NCBI GenBank assembly: GCA_014529385.2
Contig: CM043946.1
Coordinates: forward strand, 35,435,558 to 35,485,557
Source: Adiantum capillus-veneris
Taxonomy: Eukaryota > Streptophyta > Polypodiopsida > Polypodiales > Pteridaceae
Length of the DNA stretch: 50,000 nt
Direction: 5' to 3'
This document shows, in pieces, positions 20,801-29,632 of this stretch. Every line of letters starts with the position of its first letter. The first letter of the stretch is position 1. The position numbers and the translations under genes were made by a program. Below the pieces are notes generated by a model. That model searched no databases. It was not told the DNA's origin and worked only from the letters and a program-made list of their open reading frames with translations.

Positions 20801-23039
20801 TGTCGTCCTACAACCCACATGGGGTGAATTATTCTATGTAAATCCTAGTGTAGGTCCAGAAGCTCTAGGAGCTGTCTTGATGCAAAAAGACCCAAAGACA
20901 TCTCTCATGAGACCAGTCTACTTCTCTAGTAGAGTGATGACAGCTGCTGAAAAGGGTTTCAGCGCAACTGAGCAATTGGTGCTAGCTCTTAAGTTTGCAG
21001 TGGAGAAGTTTCGGGCTTACTTACTTCCAAGACAATTTGTGGTGATCACAACTGAGGAGGTTTTTCCATATGCCCTACAACACATGGAATTGTCTCAAAG
21101 AATAGCAAAGTGGGTGGTGCAGCTTCAAGAGTTTGACTACACACTACAAGTAGAGGATTCCACCCATGCTTGTTTGGCAGATGTCCTCACACAAAGGTGT
21201 TATGAGAAGGCCAAGAAAGAGGCACCTAGTAAGGTACCGCCTATCCCGGAGCCTGAAGTTCTACTGGGAGCACACAGTCTGTATTTTGATGGGGCTTACA
21301 AGCAGACCAAAGACAAGGCATCAGCAGGCATAGTAATATTAGGTCCAGAGAAGGAGAAGATCTTTGCAAAAGGGTTTCATCTAAAAGAGGTTCATTCTAA
21401 CAATGAGGCAGAGTACCATGCCCTTGTTTTAGGGTTGCAATGTTGTCTTTCTCAGGGCATCACAAAGCTAAATGTTTTTGGTGACTCCATGTTGATTGTT
21501 AAGCAAATGGTTGGTGTATGGGCCTGTAAAAATGACAAATTGTCTGTTAAGATGAGGGAAGCAAAGGCCTTTTTGAAGGGTTTTAAAGAAGTTCGAGTGC
21601 ACTTTGTACCTAGAGATCAAAATCGAGAAGCAGATGCCTTAGCAGGTGAAGAACTACAAACTCTCATAGTAGGTGCTATCCTTGTGAAAAGTCCTTTATA
21701 CCAGGGAAAGGAGGAGCTGCATGATTTACTTTACTTTCTTGAGCATTGTGAAGCACCCTCTGGTATGAGTAAAAGTGAACGTAGGTGGTTGGCAAAAAAG
21801 GCTACCAGCTATAGCTTAGTGAATGAGGACTTGTATTGTAGAGGGAAAGATGCTGTCTTAAGGAGAGTTCCTGCATCCCAAGAGATAAAGGATATTTTGT
21901 TTAGTTGTCATGAAGGTGTGTGTGGTGGCCACTTTGCACAAGAGATTACTAGCAGAAAGATTTTACAAGCAGGGTTCACGTGGCCAAGCCTCCATCGAGA
22001 TGTACAACATTGGTGACGCACATGTGAGGTTTGCCAAAAAGCTGGACCAAGGCGTCTTACCCATGAAAATTAGCATCCAATCAAAACCTATGGGCCATTT
22101 GAAAAATGGGGGATAGATGCAATAGGGCCACTACCTTGCACTCAATCAGGGAAGGAATACATCATTATGGGGGTGGAGTACATGACCAGATGGGCAGAAG
22201 CTCGTCCCACAAAGCGCATCACAGCCAAGGACGTGAGTGATTTCATTTTTGAATGCCTTTGTTGCCGTTTTGGCACACCTTTGGAGATTCTCTCGGATAG
22301 GGGACCGGGATTTCGAGCTGATTTAGTCGGGCAATTGATGAGCAAGTTAAAAATCAAGCGCAGGCACTCTACACCATACTACCCTCAGTGCAATGGTCTT
22401 GTGGAAAAGGTAAATGGTCTTATATGTAAAATCATCACTAAGCAAGTGCATTTACATCCTAAGGCATGGGACAAACACCTAGATGCAGCACTTTGGGCCT
22501 ACAGAACATCCTTTAAAACATCCTTGGGGTATACACCTTTTCACTTGGTTTACGGGCAAGAGGCACTATTGCCTATAGAAGTGGAGCTAGCGAGCCTCCG
22601 AGTTCTAAAAGCACATCAAGAGGATAGTCAAGAGAAAAAGGTGGAAGGAAGAATCATCGATTTGGAGAGGTTAGGGCTAGATCGAGAGTCAGCAGTGAAG
22701 TACTATGCAGCCCAGGCAGAGAAGAAACGAAAAAAGTTCAATCGCAACCTTGTCAAGAAAGGTATCAAGGAAGGTTCTTTAGTTCTCAGATACGACAATC
22801 GCTTTCATCGCAGGAAGGATGGTAAGTTCTTGCTTAAGTGGGAAGGCCCTTTTGTAGTGATACAGAGGTTCTCAAATGGTAGTTACCAACTAGGTGACCT
22901 AGATGGTAAGGTACATCAGACCCCGGTAAATGGTTGGCGATTGAAGGCCTACCAATGTCGTCTTTCACAGCCATATGCTGGTGAAATCAATGCTAAGGAT
23001 GGTTCAGAGGAGAGCTCATCATATTCGAGCTCCAACTAA
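17844..23039 (+). pseudogene. gag-pol: gag-pol polyprotein, Tat copy B, two in-frame stops
   Basis: One continuous frame of 1732 codons with its stop. The start is ATG 17844; the open frame begins with a TTG at 17826. In order: Gag; CCHC zinc knuckle CYNCGEVGHGMYYC near residue 245; basic and proline-rich linker; protease VDGGA with Asp near residue 476; RT with FIDDF near 857; RNase H near 1000-1130; second archaeal-type RNase H starting LYFDGAYK near 1147; integrase zinc region from about 1355, DDE core and GPF-type C-terminus (KWEGPFVV). TGA at 22014 and TAG at 22071 break the integrase zinc region and fit C-to-T decay of CGA and CAG codons. Products would normally form the particle, copy RNA and insert DNA. 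Confidence 0.93.
22014..22073 (+). other. Two nonsense codons in the integrase zinc region
   Basis: TGA at 22014-22016 lies between the HHCC histidines and the CEVC cysteines, and TAG at 22071-22073 follows 18 codons later. The frame is open on both sides with unbroken homology, so these are point mutations and not frameshifts. Confidence 0.9.
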
Positions 23040-23343
23040 GGTAACAATCATGTACATAGTCGTTTCAAAAAAAAAAAGGAAAAAAAGAGAAGAAAAAAAC
23101 AAAAAAAGAGAATGCTACCAGTGAAAGCGGATATTGACAATGGATGGGGTATGGCTTTCAAGGGTCTAGGAGACCAGTTTTTAGTCATGGATGGATACAA
23201 TTATTCATCAGAAAGGACTAAACAGGGTACATCAGCCAAGAAAGCAGTAACATGACAAATTCAATTGGTACCAGGTGGGTAAGTATTCAAGAGAACCCTA
23301 TTGTAGCACAACCTACAGCTAGAGGCATCAAATACCTCTAGCT
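23040..23343 (+). other. 3' untranslated region of Tat copy B
   Basis: Between the gag-pol stop and the polypurine tract. It contains an A-rich run (about 23066-23110) and no ORF of note. Confidence 0.7.
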
Positions 23344-23360
23344 TAAGGGGGAGGGCTATA
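23344..23360 (+). other. Polypurine tract of Tat copy B
   Basis: TAAGGGGGAGGGCTATA directly before the 3' LTR. The AAGGGGGAGGG core is the expected plus-strand primer. Confidence 0.85.
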
Positions 23361-24891
23361 TGATGCATGGTTTTTAGGACCCCTTCTGAAGATGCAATAA
23401 AGGCACAATCAGTTGTTGGGGAGATGAGGATACTCTAGTCCAAGGGATCTCGAAAGAGAAGAAAAATCTACTTCACAAGCATCAAAGAGTAAAAAGTGCC
23501 ATGGACAGAAGATACGTGGGAACGAGCTCTTATGCATGCCTATAAACTATATCTTACAGAATAGCCCATTCTAGGTGTGAATTTCTAGTGAAATTTACAC
23601 GAGGATGTTCGTGTGGACTCACAACACAGCATACTCCATTTTCACTTTTTTACCGACAGTAAATATTTTTTACCACAGTAAATATTTTTTACCTACAGTA
23701 AATATTTTTCACCTACATGGTAAATACAAATCACTTTTTACCTACAGTAACTTTTTTTACCCATGGTAAATATTTTTTACTGCACCATAAGTATTTGGTA
23801 GGTAACAATTCACTATTACTAGAAGCAGTGATTGGGCATCAACAATGCAGTTACAGGAGGAGAAAAGGGGAAAATCTTATGGTAAAGGAGAGTCAACAGG
23901 GATAAAGACTTTTGAGTTGAAAAGAGACATGCTGATTTTTTCAAAGAACGCATGTCAAAAGAAGCCATGGTTGAGGATTTTTTGAGAATTTGATATTCAA
24001 GAGGACCCAGCTGCCACCTCCCCCCCGCAGGTCCCCCCCTGACATGTGCAGAACCTCCAGTTTCAACAGCCACCTTACCTACTCTTAAATGCTGGTCAAG
24101 GCCTTATCCCCATGTGTCACAATCAGAAAAATCAGCATTTACCCTCCCCTCTCACATCACTCTAGAGAATATCTTGATGGTGACATATCAGGTGACCTCA
24201 ATCTGTTGACCACCCTAAGCAAAAAGTAACCCCAATCAACGAATTTAAGCATGTTTATCCCTAATCCTAAACCCTCTCAGAAACCTATATAAGGAGGCCT
24301 TCTCTCACTCAAAACCAACACTTCACCCACTTCACCAAGCAACGAATCTATGACGACATTGCTCACAACGAGGAGCTATGGATGGAGCTCTACTCTCTCT
24401 CCCTCTCTCTCTCTCCCTCTAGTATGCTACATTACTAGCCCTAAAACCTAAATAAGGAGTCTTCTCTCATGCTCCATGACCACCATCCTCACCATCATTC
24501 TCTAAGGTATTGATGTGTCGCTAGTAGGATCATACCTACTTGCTGGGTTGATTATTTTTGACAAGGGATTATGCCATCCTTGGCTTGCTTCTCTATATCC
24601 TTGTTATGTATGATCAGATGCCGTTGTATTGTTAAGATGATGTCTTGTGTATATATATGCTACATAAGGTCCCTAAGCTTCGCTTCTATGTGTTTTGCCA
24701 TATGTTTTGATGCCATCATAATGCCAGAAGTCTCACTTACCTATGTGCACTATGTGTGAGGTCCCTAAACCTCTTAATTTAGGGTGGTGCCCCCTTTGTT
24801 TTGTTCTTTGCTTGTTTGCATGAGGCGTGGTTTGTGGAGTGTGCACGAGTACAGAGGCCACCCGATTGCACTGCTCTTTTTCCCGCTATCA
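23361..24891 (+). mobile_element. 3' LTR of Tat copy B
   Basis: 1531 bases, TGATGC to CTATCA, the same length as the 5' LTR. It is followed by the GAGAG target duplication at 24892-24896. It contains the minisatellite at 23647-23781 and a TATA box at 24286-24294. Confidence 0.95.
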
Positions 24892-24896
24892 GAGAG
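24892..24896. repeat. Target-site duplication GAGAG, right
   Basis: Direct repeat of 14932-14936 flanking Tat copy B. Confidence 0.92.
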
Positions 24897-26361
24897 CAGT
24901 TATAACCCATTGGTATACCTTTTTCTTGGCGGAAGATATGTTTGCTTAATATTGTAAAGCAATTGTCAAGAACAAACTCGTTAATATTGTGTAAGTATTC
25001 AAATTTCTAGATTACGTCATTTTTATTTTTGGTAAGTACAATCTTCTTTCGATATTTCATAAAGCCAAGATACTTCAAAGTTTTTATGAGTTTAATAATG
25101 TTTTCAAGTACATTAAGTGATCCGTGTGTGCCTTTATGAGGGATAGCTTCATAACAGGATGTTACATCAAATGAATGAATGTTTCTGATATGTTTTGGTA
25201 GATTAATCAAAAAATCATATTGATTATTGATCATCCAATACCCATTGATTTGTGTACCAGAAAAAGTGTGTAGCTTTCAATGTATGATTTTGGTGTACTC
25301 TATAAATCCTTGCATTACTCCTTTGAGTAATTTAGTGATTGTAGTTGTAACAGGAGTAAATACACAATTATGTGCATTAGTGATCCATCAAAAATCCATT
25401 TTGTGAATTTTAAAATTTCCCATAAGGTACGGAAGAGAGTACTCCAATGGTGTTTCTAACCCAATTTCTTGGGTATAAGACCCTATGGCTTGACAAATTT
25501 CTTCTTCATTGGAGGAGAGAAGATAGAATTCAAGGGTTTCTAACCTTCTTCTTGCTGCTGATAGAATGAGTTTTTTACATATGAACACTAGAGTTTTTGC
25601 GGATTTATCCAGTCCACAAATAAATAAATATTGTAAAATATATTGAATTCATCCATTAAGTCTGTGTTTTTGTACCATGGAGTTTGGTTTTGCCTTTGAT
25701 AAGGAAGTTTTTGGGAAAAGGACTCATTAACTAAGCTATGGATATACTTGTGATGTGCTTTACTATCCTCACATCCCAAGACGGGATATAAAGTCTTCCA
25801 TACTTTTCCAAGTTCTCTTACTACAAAGGTAGGGTTTACAAGTACTAATGGAATGTGGTTTAATCCTTTCCTAGTAAATTCTTGGAAAATTTTATGTCTA
25901 GCTATGTTAGGTTCTGTGGTGATTACATGTTTCCCAAAGGGTTCAAAGTCAACTAAAAATTTAGAGAATCATTTATGAATTAAGCATCCACATGGTTGTG
26001 TTTCATCAAACTCCTTGGCAAATACCGAAGTGGGTTTGTAGAGAGTATGGTTCAGGTTTTTGGTATATTTCGAACTAAAAAAATTCCTCATTTTAGATAA
26101 ATCCTTATTGATGCAAAAATCATTTATCATTGTTTGAAAAAATACTTTAGGGTTGATAATGCCCATATATTTGTTACAAAACAAAATGTGAATAAATCTC
26201 TCATGCATCTTGATATTGTGTTCAAGATGTAACAAACCATTATTTCTTGTAATAGGTTAGTGTATCTGGTCTTCAGAATTTGAATATTCAAGTTCCTTGG
26301 GAGTATCTCCGTAGTCCTCAAATCCTCTAAACTGCCTTGGTTTCTTGCTTATTGATGACAT
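24897..26361 (-). pseudogene. Penelope-like reverse transcriptase, N-terminal half
   Basis: Minus-strand blocks with several stops and at least one frameshift near 25588. From the start: RFIHILFCNKY, a CGCLIH segment near 25985, FEPFGKHVITTEPNI and KGLNHIPL near 25850, PYLMGNFKIHK near 25405 (a PKFYGLPKIHK-like RT entry motif), and FDVTSCYEAIPHKG near 25165 (RT motif A). The frame runs into GIPMGYNCS exactly at the Tat insertion site and resumes as PLWCNLYL at 14936. It is the N-terminal part of the gene ending at 14321. The decay predates or accompanies the Tat insertion. Confidence 0.6.
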
Positions 26362-26993
26362 GTTGCTTCGTGTGTGTGTGATCTTCTTTACTGTTCCTTA
26401 CCTTTTGGAGGTTTGAGTAAGGTTTCAATTGTATTACATACTCGTGTGTTGTGTAGCTTTTGAAGAAGTGGAGTCCCTGGTGTGTATAGGACTAGCCCTT
26501 TAGCTGCTTCTAGCATGTGCTCATGAAACTGATAATAAATGATCACATCATGCCTTAATTATGTTGGAAATGAGGCTACCCAAGCTATAAAGGCATCTAC
26601 CTGTGCTAGCCCTGATGAAAATTGAAAGAACCTTGCTAAATTCTGGAATACGTACCACAAAAATTGGTCAAACCAAATGACAGAAGAGGAACAATTGGAA
26701 TTTTCATCAACCCTTTTGCATTGGCATTTGAGGAAAGGTCTATAAGAATTCCAACAGTTTCTCAGAAACCGTTTTTGATCCTTTGCCCTGTCCATAAGAG
26801 AGAGTCCCTTGGTTCAATATTTCATAATCCCAGAGCTTGTGTTCAAGTCGAATAGCATCCAACTCAACTTGCCTAGGTGGTAATAGTGGGATAAATTCTA
26901 AAAAGAGTTTAGAAACTACTCTTTTTGGAGATAAATTGTTTGCATCTGCTAAAAAGTTGAGCGCTTCTTTTTCTTCTTCTTCAAGACAGTCTA
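26362..26993 (-). pseudogene. Upstream coding relic, probably the Penelope-like N-terminus
   Basis: Two minus-strand blocks. One (26993 down to 26740) is helical and charged (EEEEKEALNFLAD, then SPKRVVSKLFLEF and LPPRQVELDAIRLEHK). The second continues from 26795 to about 26395 with one TAA inside (WFDQFLWYVFQ, then HEHMLEAAKGLVLY and NTIETLLKPPKGKE). No GIY-YIG or zinc finger was recognised. Its strand and position suggest the N-terminal part of the same element. It stops at the LTR border at 26994, where another element has been inserted. Confidence 0.35.
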
Positions 26994-27010
26994 TATTGGG
27001 TTTGCAACCC

Positions 27011-27188
27011 CGATTCGATCGTCCATACCCGTTGTGGACACAGTCCCTTATACATGTAGTCAATAGTCCAGTTGCAAGTTAAGTTTGCATTGGAAACATC
27101 GGTTCGATCGTCCATACCCGTTGTGGGCACAGTCCCTTATACATGTAGCCAGTAGTCTAGTTGCAAGTTAACTTTGCATGGCAAACAT
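27011..27188. repeat. 89-bp imperfect tandem duplication
   Basis: Two adjacent copies, about 27011-27099 and 27100-27188, share TCGATCGTCCATACCCGTTG and CCCTTATACATGTAG and differ at several positions. The 3' LTR at 38837 has only one copy, so the duplication arose in this LTR. Confidence 0.85.
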
Positions 27189-27696
27189 TGGTTTATATGT
27201 AAGGATGTTTACACAAAGTAAAATATAGAACATAGCGTTGTCGAGAAATTTGCGGTCTTGCCAGGAAAGCACCGGGCTTATCGCTGTGAGAGTTTGTGAG
27301 AGAACTCAACAAAAACTATATGAAGGAGTTAAACCATAGATGCCATGAAGACTAGGGTTTGGAAAGAAGTCCCTTATACATGTAGTCAATAGTCCAGTTG
27401 CAAGTTAAGTTTGCATTGGAAACATCGGTTCGATCGTCCATACCCGTTGTGGGCACAGTCCCTTATACATGTAGCCAGTAGTCTAGTTGCAAGTTAACTT
27501 TGCATGGCAAACATTGGTTTATATGTAAGGATGTTTACACAAAGTAAAATATAGAACATAGCGTTGTCAAGAAATTTGCGGTCTTGCCAGGAAAGCACCG
27601 GGCTTATGGCTGTGAGAGTTTGTGAGAGAACTCAACAAAAACTATATGAAGGAGTTAAACCATAGATGCCATGAAGACTAGGGTTTGGAAAGAAGT
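27045..27696. repeat. 326-bp near-perfect tandem duplication
   Basis: Units 27045-27370 and 27371-27696. Each unit holds about 194 bases of the small element's LTR and the first 132 bases of the minus-strand element's LTR, so the duplication happened after that insertion. The junction has the short shared sequence AGT. Confidence 0.92.
27561..27564. repeat. Target-site duplication GCGT, left
   Basis: GCGT before the TGTCAAG start of the left LTR, matched by GCGT after the right LTR at 37571-37574. Four bases is shorter than the common 5, so this is moderately supported. Confidence 0.6.
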
Positions 27697-27767
27697 GCAA
27701 TCAAAGAAGACTCACCCTTTCTCTCTTGCATTCACACACACACAAAGAAAGAACGCAAAAGAGAATG

Positions 27768-27980
27768 TCAAAACAATACAAAGATGAAAACATCAAGGCT
27801 ATGGTCATATCGTATCATGGGTAATATGAAAGGGTTAATGGATGAGTTAATGGCATTCAATCTTGGCTGACCAAATAGGCTACGAATTGTTCTTTGGAAT
27901 TGTAGTTTTGTGCTTACCATAATATATATATTTTGTCTAGTGATTGGGATTAATTGTGTGTACAAATCCTCTTGGTTCAT
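27768..27980 (-). CDS. LTR small ORF 2, 70 codons (left LTR)
   Basis: The second of two tandem ORFs; its ATG overlaps the stop of the first by the sequence ATGA. It is homologous to ORF d of the Tat element and to the upstream ORF: I-x-I-x-V-STKLQFQR, SLFG-x-PRL, ILPMIRY and SLDVFIFVLF align without gaps at the C-terminus. It is the most diverged member, with QQR as QRT and DY as RY. Identical in length in the right LTR. Function unknown. Confidence 0.55.
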   Translation of the reverse strand: MNQEDLYTQLIPITRQNIYIMVSTKLQFQRTIRSLFGQPRLNAINSSINPFILPMIRYDHSLDVFIFVLF

Positions 27981-28195
27981 AGCAAGATAACTACGCTTAC
28001 ATCAAAAGAAAAATTATAGTCTATGAGAGGTAGTATGATGGGATCCGGTGATAGAAGTATTTCATTGAGCCTTTCAGGGCCAAAGAGAAACACTATACGC
28101 TGTTGAAAGTGTATTTTTTGGCTAATCCATACGTTAATTCTAATAGATCGTACAGAGTGAAAGCGATAGAAATGATCATCATGTGGGTTATTCAT
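27977..28195 (-). CDS. LTR small ORF 1, 72 codons (left LTR)
   Basis: ATG 28195, preceded by a pyrimidine-rich stretch ending CCTAG. The protein has an NNPHDD start, RINVWISQKIHFQQRI, LFG-x-ERLNEIL, ILPLIDY and SFDVSVVILL. About half of its residues match ORF d of the unrelated Tat element, including the NN..DD start and the whole C-terminal pattern. It lies upstream of gag, as ORF d does. Function unknown; the ubiquitin-like resemblance noted for ORF d applies here too. Confidence 0.6.
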   Translation of the reverse strand: MNNPHDDHFYRFHSVRSIRINVWISQKIHFQQRIVFLFGPERLNEILLSPDPIILPLIDYNFSFDVSVVILL

Positions 28196-29574
28196 CTAGG
28201 ATAGTATGTGAGAAATGTAGATATGAGAGAAGTGAAGAGATGAGAAGTTTCCCTCCCAAGCCCTATTCTTGCCCGTAGGCAATAAGGATACTGCGGGGAG
28301 AGATGTACCTATAGCAAAGAGAACCTAGAGAGGATGAATTACTAAGAATGAGAGAGATAGGCTTGGTTAAGGAGATGAGATTAGATACATATATATATAT
28401 ATATGTTGGATTAGAGATGAAAATGAAAACAACAAGAAATCAAGAAAACATCAATGTAGAACATATCTTACTTGAAACCCTTCGGCACCATTATTGATGG
28501 AGAGAGAAGAAGAGTGGATAATTCCACTTTGATTGATACGCCAAGTACAACACCTTCTTTGATTAGAGTTGATCCTCCAAGGATGGCATACAAGAATGGC
28601 TAGTTTTCCTCTAGGAGAAAGTGTAGGCTTGGGCTTATGTTAATGGGGCTAAGTACAATTAGGCATTACTACTCACTCCCTCAAGAATTCCTCTCATCAA
28701 TGGCTTGAATGCTTGAGTTCCTTCCAAGGAAGAAGAGGTCCCCTTTTATAGGTGAAGGGAACCCACAAGGGTTTACACAAGAAGAGAGGAGCCAGTGTGA
28801 ACAGGAATTGGAAAAGTTGGAAATGAGTTGTCCCTGCATGATGTGGGCAGACTGGGGTCCAGTATTTTGATCATATCTCCTCAACCGTAGCTCCAAATAA
28901 AAAGTAAAAATATGGGCAGAAACTTCAGCTCATTAGCTACGTTTTTCATTTTAAAATCATTCTCCAATTCGGATTGGAACCTTGTGTAAAAAATTCATCA
29001 AAATAGGGTCCACTTATGGCAGCAAAAGTCTTCATGTGGTCTCCTTAGCCTTGACTTTCATTTAATTCCCAAGGACACCTCATGCCATATGAAAGCATGA
29101 CATTTCTCCTTGACAAAGTTTTGTAACCATGCTTGCAATAATTCATTAAAATAAGTGTATCTTTGAAATCATGCCACCTAGTGTCCCACTAGGATTTGAT
29201 TCTCTCCTAGTAGCTATTTAAAAAGAAATATAAGAAAAGTATAAAAAATACATAGAATATATATATATTGGAGTTTACCCTAGATATAGGATCTAGCTAG
29301 GGTGTGAGATGATAATGAAATAGTAGAAATAAAGAATCAATGCTTTTTGCCCCAAGTTAAAGAGGCGGAGCTATTGACACTTTTCCCATAGTATTTTTTG
29401 ATGGTAAAGTAAGAATACATTACCCTTGAGATAAATAATAAGATGAGATAGAAAGCTTATTTTTATACTTACATATGCATATGTACATTATAGGAAATAT
29501 AATTATGTATCTAAAAAGTTACAAGATAACTCTTGTAGCATGCGTTCCCACTATGTACATGTCACAGCACGACA

Positions 29575-29587
29575 TCCACCCCCTCTT
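29575..29587 (-). other. Polypurine tract of the young element
   Basis: On the minus strand AAGAGGGGGTGGA directly precedes the TGTCG start of the 3' LTR. Confidence 0.88.
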
Positions 29588-29632
29588 AACCTGCACATCC
29601 TCCGGTATGTGCCAAATTATTTCTTTGCAAGA

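Larger units (their letters stand above)
14937..24891 (+). mobile_element. Complete Tat-type Ty3/gypsy element (copy B)
   Basis: A full-length element with two 1531-bp LTRs, a 5-bp target duplication, a primer-site-like block, four pre-gag ORFs, one gag-pol frame, a polypurine tract and a 3' LTR. The LTRs have equal length and differ at roughly 30 positions by eye (about 2%), mostly transitions. The insertion is therefore moderately young. Two stop codons in integrase make it non-autonomous now. The second RNase H in pol identifies the Tat/Ogre branch. Confidence 0.95.
26994..27564 (+). mobile_element. First part of the 5' LTR of the small element
   Basis: Matches the 3' LTR at 38837-38954 through the GTCCATACCC, CCCTTATACATG and GTTGCAAGTTAAG blocks. 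It is enlarged by an 89-bp internal duplication and a 326-bp tandem duplication. It is interrupted at 27565 by the LTR of the minus-strand element. Confidence 0.7.
27565..29574 (-). mobile_element. 3' LTR of the young element (left copy)
   Basis: TGTCAAG to CGACA on the + strand. It carries the two tandem small ORFs on the minus strand, a TATATA run and a TATA box (TATAAAAATA at 29458-29467, minus). Confidence 0.93.

Noticed and set aside
27011-27696. Repeats that might be read as a CRISPR-like or satellite array
   Set aside because: Only two copies per unit, with no spacers. They are explained as tandem duplications of LTR sequence.
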